Shown: in pieces, positions 1 through 11,300 of the stretch | Layout: every line of letters starts with the position of its first letter | Numbering within the stretch: position 1 is the first letter of the stretch | NCBI GenBank assembly: GCA_916613615.1 | Contig: OU744726.1 | Location: forward strand, 57,924,987 to 57,988,986 | Length of the DNA: 64,000 nucleotides | Direction: 5' to 3' | DNA from: Steromphala cineraria | Lineage: Eukaryota; Mollusca; Gastropoda; Trochida; Trochidae | Program-made: the position numbers and the translations under genes | Notes under the pieces: model-generated | Database searches by the model: none | What the model saw: the letters and a program-made list of their open reading frames with translations, nothing else | What the model was told of the DNA's origin: nothing

Positions 1-657
1 TAAGATATAAGATGTTTCAAAAGTTTTCAAGGAACCGTGGTGACCTTGAAAATTAAGGTCAAGGTCATCCAAAGTATTTGGTATTGGCTTAGTCTCACAG
101 GCTGTGACTAAATTTGAAGACATTTTGTAAAACAGTTCAGGAGATATTGTGTTGACAAGAGTATCAAAAGTGTCCAAAGTGCCGTAGTGACCTTGAAAAT
201 AATGTCAAGGTCACCTGAAGTGACTGGTATCTGCGTAATCCTCCAATGTAGGCTGTGACGAAATTTGAAGACATTAGGTGCAGTAGTTCATAAGATAACA
301 AGTTAACAAGACTAACAACAGTTGCCAAAGTGCTGAGTGACCTTGAAAATAATGTCAAGGTCACCCAAAGTGGCTGGTGTCTGCGTAATCCCTCAAGTGA
401 GGCAGTGACCAAATTTGAAGACTTTGGGTGCAACGGTTCTTGAGATATGGCGTTAACAAGAGTTTCAAGAGTGGTCAAAGTGCCGTTGTGACCTTGAAAA
501 TAAGGTCAAGGTCACCAAAACTGACTTGTGTCTGCGTAATACCCCAAGTGAGACTGTCACCAAATTTGAAGACTTTGGGTGCAACGGTTCTTGAGATATC
601 ACGTTAATAAGGATCCGGACGTACAATGTCCCCCGTTCCGCGTTGCGGCGGGGGACA
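1..657. repeat. ~149-bp tandem units ending in a GC-rich hairpin
   Basis: About four degenerate units with a spacing near 149 bp, each carrying a GACCTTGAAAAT...GTCAAGGTCACC core. The run ends at an abrupt boundary with a hairpin at 627-657 (TGTCCCCCG pairing with CGGGGGACA). A tandem core followed by a terminal hairpin resembles bivalve pearl/HINE-type elements. No further NR2C exon was found here, although the receptor gene must continue leftwards. Confidence 0.7.
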
Positions 658-774
658 ATAAAGTGGAAACAACTAGTTCTCAACAAAAAGCTTCTCAGAC
701 AAGAAAGAAAAAAAGATGAAGCATCTCGTACAAAGAGAGAACGATTCAAGAAAAAGGGTAAACAGAAAGACAAC

Positions 775-1120
775 TAATCATGGGGTGAAAATTCTGGCAG
801 GACACAATCTAAAGGAAAGAACCTCCTTACATACAAAAAGAAAGACAACTATGGGCTAAACAGTGAAATATCCAGGCAGGACACCGACTCAAGGAAACAC
901 ACCTTGTACAACACTCGAGTTAGGGAGAGGTGGGCGTACCAAACCATCATTTGAGACACACTAAAGGAAAGACAACTCTGGACACAAGTAAGGAAAGACA
1001 ACTCTGGACAAAAGTAAGGAAAGACAACTCTTTATGACAGTGAAAACATGCATAATCAAGGAGGGAAACATCCAGGCAAGTCACTGAATAAAGAAAAGAC
1101 AACTCCGATGACACCAAGAC
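775..1120. repeat. Degenerate AAAGACAACTC-rich repeat
   Basis: The phrase GGAAAGACAACTC or close variants recurs about every 20-60 bases, including exact neighbours near 970-1030. It lies downstream of the last visible NR2C exon, in intron sequence. No coding potential was recognised. Confidence 0.5.
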
Positions 1121-1184
1121 AAGGGGAGGAGAGGTGGATGTGTCGAACCTTTATTTGAGTCTGAGTCTGAGCCTGTGACTGTAC

Positions 1185-2399
1185 CTTGCTGGAGACTGGC
1201 CTGGAGATGATTCAAGATGGCCGCCAGTATAGTGGAGAGACACATGGTGCTTGAACACTGGGCTAGACCCAGGCAGAACAACTCACTCCAACACGACCGC
1301 ACTATCGTCGTCTGCAGGTCTGGGCTGTAAGGAAGAAACGGTCATTTTCACTATGATATCGTTTGTATCTTCTCTATATCTCTTATTCATATCTTTCTTG
1401 AAGGGGAAGTAGTATGTTTCTTTAAAATTTCTTGATGTCAAATGTATTATCTCAAAGAGTATCAAACATCTCATTATTCAAACGGATTATCTGTTATCAA
1501 CAAAGAAATTATCAAGTATGATACAAAAACTGTTGGCAACCATTTTTGTGTGAACGCCCTTTATTCAGTTTATGTATGGAAATGGATTTAATGTTTTGAA
1601 GCAAATCACTGACCTCTGGTCCAATTGAATAATGACCTTGGTAAATTTAAATACTTTGAAAATGTATAGCACTCATAATTAAATTCATAATGAAGCAATT
1701 GCCATTATTTAAAGTTGATGCTAGATTTACTATCTGTTATAGAACTGATCAAAGAAAGATTCTCATTATCAATAGATTTTCATTTGCTTGCATAGCAGTG
1801 ACAAAACATTTTTATTCAAACGTTTATTTAAGTATACAAAACTTTGAAGGATTTTAATTCTTAAACTAAACATTGTTCAATGACATCCTCACAATCATGC
1901 GATGAAATTTCTTATTGCATTTATATCTTACAATCTATTGAGTAAAGGGGCGACGCTAACCTTTCGCTACAAATGTTGAATTGAATAGAATGGCATAGAG
2001 TTGAATCAAATGGATTGCACACAACGGTGCGAGACAGTTATATAAAGTTGGGGTAACCACCGAAACACAGATAAAACACTTGAATCAGTTTCCAAAACAA
2101 ATAGTGACGTCCTGTGAAGGGGGTAAAACGATCCCCAAAACGTCACTATTAATTGAGGAATCTGATTCAAATGATTTATCTGGTTTTTTTTAACAGTACT
2201 CCCTCCCCCCCTCCAAGTAAAATGTATTGTCCCAATGCCTACTTGAGTATCTGAAAGGCGTTGATGGACCGCGTCCAGTGCATGGAGAGGAAGAGAAGGC
2301 GTGAGGCACTCTCGCAGATGTAATGCACGTTCAGGTACGCTGGCATCGGTGACGGGGTCGTCAGGTTGAACTGGTAGTTTGACTCAGTCAGGATCGGGC
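1185..2399 (-). CDS. NR2C exons 10-11: first half of ligand-binding domain
   Basis: Exon 10 (2243-2399) begins after TTGCCAG and encodes [18 protein letters not shown] and [16 protein letters not shown], the helix 3 region. Exon 11 (1185-1324) begins after CTTCCTTACAG, with the codon split AA|C, and encodes [20 protein letters not shown] and [19 protein letters not shown], ending CAAG|GTACAG. The CW.ELF.LGLAQC block is the nuclear-receptor LBD signature region in TR2/TR4 form. The helix 7-12 exons are not in the window. Confidence 0.9.
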
Positions 2400-5300
2400 C
2401 TGGCAATGAAAAGTTTTTTAATTGCCTAAATAGACATTCAACAGAACAAATATGAATTTGGGTATAATCTTCGAGATAAATACACAGGACTCAACAAAAT
2501 TTGACAAATACAGAGAATTAAGTATGCTTGTTTCCACTCAAGTTATGCCTATGGAGTTCTTATTGTTTAAATGTAAGGAGTAAAGAATTTATGCAAGTAT
2601 GGTCAAATGATACAAGTTCGGTTAGCAATTGAGATGTACAAAACTTACTTTCTTAATCTGAAGCTTTTTTCCCCGTCATTTCAAACCCTCAAACTCTACG
2701 GAATGAAGTAACACAAACTTATCTAACAAGAAAGGTTAACTTCCTTGTAGGTATGGCTGGCAGTAGACAAGAGAAAAGACGACCAACCTTCAATGTCTAT
2801 GACAAAGCTGTTGTCTCCAGAGTCAGCACTCATTCCCGACTCGTTCAAACTGTTCTCTGACATGGACTGGTCTAGATTGCTGCTCTGTGGAACAGAATTT
2901 AACAACAATAAACTATCAATAAGTTTTAATTAGCTCATATTTTGGTCAATATCTTAAGAACATGTGTTGAATATGTGTAATACTTTAAATATCCCCATCA
3001 GGGAAATCCAGCAGAGCTTTATTTGCATCAAATATAGGACTGTAATGCATGGTGCATACAATGTTTCAAGACCCAAATTTGAGGCTTATCTAAGGTCTTA
3101 AAGCTTTTCTCGGCAGCAGAAGTATTTCAAGCAAGTGAGAAGAAGGTTGAATGATAGGCAACACAAAAAGTAATGGAGCTGGCTGAATGAACCTGGTCAA
3201 ATTCCAAAATTCTCAATGTAACAATATAAAAGGAGAACCGCAATATGTGCATGCATCAGCAACAAAAAAAAAAGGATTTAAAAAAAATACTTGGTTGTGA
3301 ATATAAGTCTTTTCTAGGCTTTATAGATCTTTTTCAGACTTTCTAAGACTGAAATGGTTTAAAGATTTAAAGGCCCAATACTCAAATTCAAGCTTTTCTA
3401 GGCCTGAACAAACTCTAATAGAGACTCACCTGGTTAGGGTGAACTGCTTTAGCAAGAGTGTCGAAGGCTTTAGCGACAGAGTCTGTGTTGTTGTCTGCCT
3501 CCGAGTCCCCGTTGGAGGGGGTGAGGGTTTCAGCGCCACCCCCGGGGTTCATCTGGTCACCCTCGTTCTTCCCCATGTTGGCTAGGGTTGTCACAACACT
3601 AGCTAGCGTACTCAGATCTGACAACACAAACAGGGAGTGATGACAATTACTATACAGACAAAACTACGGAAGGTTTATCAAAATTAACGTTATGAATATT
3701 TTATCAGGTGGGCATTGAAATATTTTAATATTCATAATTTCATACCTAATTATTGTTCTCCAGTATATTTGTAATGTGTGTTTGCACTTGAAACTTTACT
3801 GACATAGACATTTTATTGCGTAGAAAGAATTTGCTGTTAAATTTACCTTTAATTAAGGACAGTTTTTCTTGACATATAATGATACCTTAAGTTAGATCAT
3901 AAGAGCCCAAAAAAATCATCAAAATGACAAACACTAACTGATTTGCTGCCTTAATACTGGGGATTAACAATTCTTTAATTGCATCTCTCAAGTTGCCTAT
4001 TCAATGGCATTTGATATTTTGTTAGAACACACCAACCCATAAGTTTTTTCACAAAGAATTGCAAAAACAATGAAAACTACAAGAGTTAAAACCCCAGAGC
4101 AACGCTAGTTGATATGCTATAACAAATCCATCAACTTTTGTTCAAAATAAGCAAAACTAAAGACAAATAGCTCTCTCACCTGAACTCGTTATCTCACCTG
4201 TGTTGGCGGTGGTGGGGGTGGGTACCTGTGAGCTGAGGATGACCATCCCCTGGTCAGTCTGGATGACCCTCTCCTGCAGGTTGGCCAGGAGACTCCCGCC
4301 CGCCCCCTTGCTGTCCTCCAGCACCTGTGATTCAAGAGATACCTTTTCAGGCAAACCGACAATGAGACATGGGCAGTTTTACAGAGAATGTTATAATTAC
4401 TTAGGGCCCTGAGCCAGGCAGTCTAAGTAAACCTAGCCTAAATAATGGATATTGAGTCAAGCATGTAGTAGAGGGTCGCGTCAGCCAAACTATCGAATTG
4501 ACCAATCAGGGATCATCATACCAAGCATGCATTAGCACATAAAATGTTGGACCGTCATAGGTCGGCGAAAGGTTGGCTGACGCGACCTGCTACTACATTT
4601 GGCTAGACTCAATATCGAGAGTGTAGCGAGTATTATTGAGACTAGGTTTACTTAGACAGTGAGCAAGGGACATGAAGACCCAGAACATACTTGAACATAG
4701 CAAAACCAATCCAGGCAATGTATGGATACACTAGTATACCACACAACAGATAAACTTGATAGTTGTCCAAAAAAATTGCGACCTGCAACAAATTTAAATC
4801 AATACTGTTTTTGACTCTGCAACACCTCACAAGTTCACATGTTAAAATAAATTTTTACACATGTTAGAATAAATTCATTTCTAGAACAACTTACCACAAA
4901 ATCAAAAGAAATAAAAGTACCGAGGGTACAGAAGCTCACCTTAAAATGAATGATGTGGTAAAATGATTTAATTATACATGTAACCATCTTTTATATAATT
5001 GATTATGGCAGCCATCATGATTTTTTATCTTTTAAAATACTAGTCTTCTTTTGGAAACGACTAGAGCTTGAACAAACATTAAAGAGACACAGAGTATGTT
5101 GATAGGATCACATATGTCAAATTTTGAAATCGATGTTATTACACCGGGAACAACTAACTGTTACTGAAAATAGCAAGTTAAAGGTCAATCAATACATTAG
5201 AGCGAAAATACGGCCATTCAAAGTTGAGATTTTGATCGAAAACCGGACAATATTGTTCGAGTGGCGCGCGCAAATTCGCCAAACGTAATTTTGAAACCTT

Positions 5301-8300
5301 GTCATAAGCTGACAGGAAGATATGTTCGATTCGATAGTGTTTATTAGGTATTGTAACTAATAGGTAGATTAATTGGATGCATAATTTCGAATAGTAAACG
5401 TATTTGAGATGTTTCTTGATTTTTCCATAAAATCAAGCATTTTAGAGATATTATGCATAAATGGATATATTTGCAAGTCCAGTGATGAGATAGGAACTTC
5501 AATCAGCATATTAGATAATTTGTAACTTATCAAAACCAAATAAAATTTTAAGAAAGATACTCTGTGTCACTTTAATACACGAATGATATAATCATGATAA
5601 GTTAACAAGCAGTAGGTTTTTGTATAACTTTTTTGTATATCTATGGCTGAATTGGTGACCATCTTGTACTTTTTAATCTTCAAAATGCTACTTTTATGTG
5701 GGCATCCGTATTAATTTCATTATGATATCTTGATTGGTTTAGGTGTATCCATTTAAATGTCATTCATTACTTACAGGATGGTGGCCACTTACATTTGTTT
5801 TGTAGTGAATCATTAATATGATTTCAAGATTATTTCACTGATGGTTATGCTGCATGCGATATTGAGAATCCCAAAAGTACAGATTTTTCAAGGAAAATGA
5901 ATGACTGATTGAGAGGAAAGTCATAAACACAGCAATGCATAAGACACGTTTATTTTGTTCCATGTGACCATGAGATGTCTTTCATTAAAATATCAATTTA
6001 TTTAACACTCATACAGTACTATAATGGTAAACATTTTTGCATTGTCAAATCAACAGAGAGATATGACAAATCAAATTTCCTTACTTTTCTTACTAAACCC
6101 TTTTGGATTTTCATCTGCATATTTATTCCACATCAACTTATCATGTAGATTGCTAAACACAAAGCTTATTGTAGACAAGTTTTGTGTAAGTTGTTATTCT
6201 TAGAAAGAACATATCACTGTCATGAGAATACAAGTCCATAACTTTTATTGCATACTAATGGGCCTTGGCCATATAGCATAATGCTCTACCATATCAATTG
6301 GGTCAGGTTGATTATGCAACAGACTAGCAGCTGACACTGTGATGCTAGCAGCCTGCCTTGGGATGTGTATGAGACAGCATAGTGGAATATCTGAACTCTG
6401 GTTGACCCCTTATGTGTGGTATTTAAAGGAATATAAGGGAGATACCATTGTTTAAAATTTAACATGTTTAATGTGATTTGGTTTTTGCAGCTAGTTGCCA
6501 TAAAGATTTTAAACAAATTAATCAATTATGTTTGTCTTTCATCTTAATTTTTTTTAAAAAACACTTAGAAATATAGAACAACTTGCACGACAATCTTAAA
6601 TATTCCATATTTAAGATAATATTATGATTAGTAAGTTCAAATTAGAGAATTTATATGGTGCCAGTGATCACTTGATGAAAGCTTAAAATTTAATAATAAT
6701 GATGTGTCATCTGCAGCTGAAAAGTCAATATGGCTGCTATTGCGGCCATCTTGGATTCTCAAAACTGAAATGTCTACCTTTCTGTGCGGAATCACTATAG
6801 GTATAACATACTACAATATAAAAATGATATCTAGATTGGTTTAGGAGAAATAGTCTTTGTCATGAAATCTAATTGAAAATTCAATATGGCTGCCATGGCG
6901 GCCATATTGGATTCTCAAAATTTTAACGTCTACCTTTCTCTGCGGAATCACCATAGGTTTAACATACTACAATTTCAGAATGATATCTGTATTCATTTAG
7001 AAGGAGTAGTCTTTTTCATGAAATCTAATTGAAAATTCAATATGGCTGTCATGGCGGCCATCTTGGATTCTCAAAACTGAAACGTCTACCTTTCTGTGAG
7101 GAATCACCATGGGTATAACATACTACAATTTCAGAATGATATCTGTATTCGTTTAGAAGGAGTAGTCTTTTTCATGAAATCTAATTGAAAATTCAATATG
7201 GCTGTCATGGCGGCCATCTTGGATTCTCAAAACTGAAACGTCTACCTTTCTGTGAGGAATCACCATGGGTATAACATATTACAATTTCAGAATGATATCT
7301 GTATTTGTTTAGAAGGAGTAGTCTTTTTCATGAAATCTAATTGAAAAGTCAATATGGCTGTCATGGCGGCCATCTTGGATTCTCAAAACTGAAACGTCTA
7401 CCTTTCTGTGGGGAATCACCATGGGTATAACATACTACAATTTCAGAATGATATCTGAATTCGTTTAGGAGGAGTAGTCTTTTTCGTGAAAGTTTACGGA
7501 CGGACGGACAGACAGACGGACGACGGACGAAGCGCCATGACATAAGCTCACATTTACTTTGTAAAGGTGAGCTAAAAACTATGAGGCAAAACAAATTGAC
7601 GAAAAATAATCGTATTACACTGTACTAATCAAAAGGAAATCAAAAGAATAAAGAAAATTGCATTACCACTTCGTCTGCACACACCTTCGCAGAAAAGGTG
7701 GGGATAGCAGCAGAGGGGCTGTTGAAGTCTTTGCGGATGTAGATTCTCTGTGTTGACGTGGCAACGGTGGCCTGAATCTTGTCCTTCTGATCGGGCGGTT
7801 TGCGTTCCTGCTGTACTGCTACACACAAACAGAACCAGTCAGTGATAGAACACCACCCTCTCTCACCCACTGGCTCTTGTACACTACAAAACAACCTGCC
7901 CACATCTCCCCACCCGACACAAGGTCGTCAAGGGGCTGAACTCTTCTTGGTAAGTGATTTATCATTGAAAAGTGAAATTTTTAAAGAAACAATTTTTGCA
8001 TATATACTTATTCATAAACAAACTTTGCAAGGCAATAACTCTAGTTTGGAAAGTGACCTTGGATACATACTTGTGATCTTTCAAGGTCATAAAGGGAGAT
8101 AACTCTGATTTGAAACTAATGACATCCATTTGCATACAAAAGTTTGTTGCATGAAAGCTTCATATTAGATTTATACGTTTATGAAATAGAAAGGCATCTG
8201 TGTATGGATTTTGGATGAAAATTATAACAGAAATGATTCCCTAGGGGGCACTTTGGTAAAAGAAGATTGAAAAGATGACTCTTTGGTACTACAAAATTAT

Positions 8301-11300
8301 GAGATATTCAGGTCAGAATGTGAAATCTACCTAGCCAGATGGGAATATTTGAGACTCCACGTTTACGGTATCTTCTTGGTTGGTCTTCATAGAGAATTCA
8401 GACTTCTAAAGGTGAGGTTTAAGTGGGTTATGTGCTCGAAGGGTGAAATTATGTGTGGAGAATTCAACTGGGTTAGAATCAACAAAGTTTTGTACAGCTA
8501 CAAAGATATTGCCAAATGATTTGAAGTTTTACCTTAAGTATCATGATTTAAATTAAATTTAATTTGATGAGGGAAATTCTAAATTGATGATTGATGATAA
8601 TTTCTAAACAAAATACATTGCATCACTATTTCTTTGCAAACTATAAAAGCAAATTCCTCAAGACATTTTTTTGACAACATGTTAAAAATAAAATATCATT
8701 TAGCACATTTAGCTCTAGGACTTGACATACCAAACGTTGAAAGCGTTGAATGGAAGCAGCAAGACAGTATAGCAAAAGGATGATAAAACTAAAAATCAAA
8801 TTTTTAATTTTTAAGACCGAAATTAAAGTTTCAAATTGCAAGTAATTTCACCAGCCAGCTCTGTGGTCAATATATTTTGTAGTGTACATTAAGCCAGTAG
8901 TAAAAATCTTACCATCGTCATATGGAGACTCCGAATCACCACATTTATCCAAGTACGCTACAAGAGGAAAGGGGGATAACTCAAATGGTTTCAATAACAA
9001 ACATGGATGAAAACACCCATAACAAAACCGGGCACCAGATAATGTTGAAATGTTTTCATAGGGGCATAACTTGAAATTTGAGCATAAAAAAATAGTAGAC
9101 ATGAAAGGTCATTTGGAACATAAACATTCTCAGCATCTCTGTGAGAAAATTTCAAATGAAACATGCAAATTGAATCTTCAAGAAAATTCAAGAGCAAAAT
9201 CAACATTCTTAGTGCTACATCTATGGAAAATGCCAAAGAGATAGAGTTTAGTTTTTCTATCATTAAACTCAAAAAGACATGTCTGACCTTAAGATGCGTT
9301 TTCAATACAATGAGCTTGCAAATCCTAAAAACCCAAAGTAACAATTAACTAGAGGTGTGACGATACAGATTTTTCATGATACAATACGATACGATACAAA
9401 ACAATACATATCACGATATCTCAAAGCGATATGATTCGATACGATACACATCACAATACGCTATTTCAAGGTTTTTGACTAAATACAGCATGAGATCTTT
9501 ATAAATCCTCTGATTTTTAGGGAAAATAACCCATTTTAAAGTCAACAATACGCTTTACGATACAGAGAATTTATCAGAATACATGTATTGTCAGATAAAT
9601 TATCACGATTTAGAATATCATGATACATCGTCACACCTCTACCATTCTCCAACAAGTGGAAAACTTCCTTATAAAAAAAAATCGAAAAACGTTAGACAGA
9701 CTCAGCCTTACATTCAGATCTCATGCCAACAGCGAGACACTTCTGAAGTCGACAGTACTGGCAACGATTCCGATGTAGTTTGGTGACAGGACAATCTCGC
9801 GCCCCTCGACATGCGTACCCGAGCTGTTTTCTGATACTCCTCTTGAAGAAACCTTTACAGCCCTCACAGCTGATAGCTCCGTAGTGTCGACCTGCAAGGA
9901 TATATATACTTGCATAAAGGTACAATGTGACTAACACCCTGCAAACATTACAAGGGAGATAACTACTTGAATCCTTGCAACCATCACAAGGGAGATAACT
10001 ACTTGAATCCTTGCAACCATCACAAGGGAGTTAACTATTTGAATCCTTGCAACCATCACAAGGGAGATAACTACTTCAATCCTTGTAACCTAAACCATCA
10101 CTACTTTGAATGCTTTACTTTTAAAGTTTGCCATACAGCCAAATCTTGAAAATGTGAGGCTTCGGCTGTGCTTTATTTTTGTTATTCTTGTACAATTTTG
10201 ACTTTTGTAAAACAATGGTACAATTTGATTTTGAAAATGTTTTGTTTATCATCATAATATATCATCAAATTTACAGACCATTTACAGATTTAGATATTCA
10301 TAGATGGTCACAGATTTTCATAGATACTAGATAGTCACAGATTTTCATAGATAGTCACAGGTATTCATAGATAGTCAAAGATTTTCATAGATAGTCACAG
10401 ATTTTCATAGATAGTCACAGGTATTCATAGATAGTCACAGATTTTCATAGATAGTCACAGATTTTCATAGATAGTCACAGGTATTCATAGATAGTCACAG
10501 ATTTTCATAGATAGTCACATATATTCATAGATAGTTGCAGGTATTCATGGTTAGTCACAGATTTTCATAGTTAGTCACAGATATTCAAAGATAGTCACAT
10601 ATATTCATAGATAGTCACAGGTATTCATAGATAGTTACAGAATTTCATAGAAAGTCACAGATATCCATAGATAGTTACATGTAATCTGACTGGCTGAACC
10701 TACCTGAGGCGCGGTCCCCACAGACGACACAGGGCTCATACTTGGCCTCGAACTGCTGCTTCTGTGTGAGTTTATCCCGAATAGCTTGCTGTTCTTCCCT
10801 CAGCCGCTCCAGTCTCTGGGCATGTTGCAGCTCCTGTAGAGAGATGCCCTACAATTTGTACATAGCTGGTAGTTATTTTTTATGTTAAAGATTTCTTTTG
10901 CAAAGGATCGAGGTCTAACTATTTATGACATTAGTTAGTTATCCTGTCATCAGCCAAGGCAGGGTCAAGAATACTCCCTTGTATATGGGTAAAGTTTAGT
11001 CAAGAAATTGTTTTTGCACCAGTGACCACAATTGCTAATATGGCAAAGATATGTCGGTGGAAAAACATGCTAATCTATATGGTAAAATGAATCCTTATCA
11101 AGGACTTGTGCCTGCTGGATGACTTGACAGTATGCATGATATAGGAGGGTTAATTGATTTGGTTCGCTTTGTTAAATTAACTCATTACCTGCTGAATAAA
11201 CTAGTGCCAAACAACTCCTGACTGTTATACAAAACAATGATGGGCATACTAATCATACTGCAGCAAGGGTAGCGTTAAGCATGCAGAGTGAGGTAGAGGC

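Noticed and set aside
8283..8519. 78-residue protein on the plus strand
   Set aside because: It lies antisense in an NR2C intron with no recognisable motif.
9712..9891. DNA-binding domain assigned to RXR, HNF4 or COUP-TF
   Set aside because: The finger sequences are similar across NR2, but the VQQERKP and IYIRKD hinge motifs and the LBD text fit TR2/TR4.
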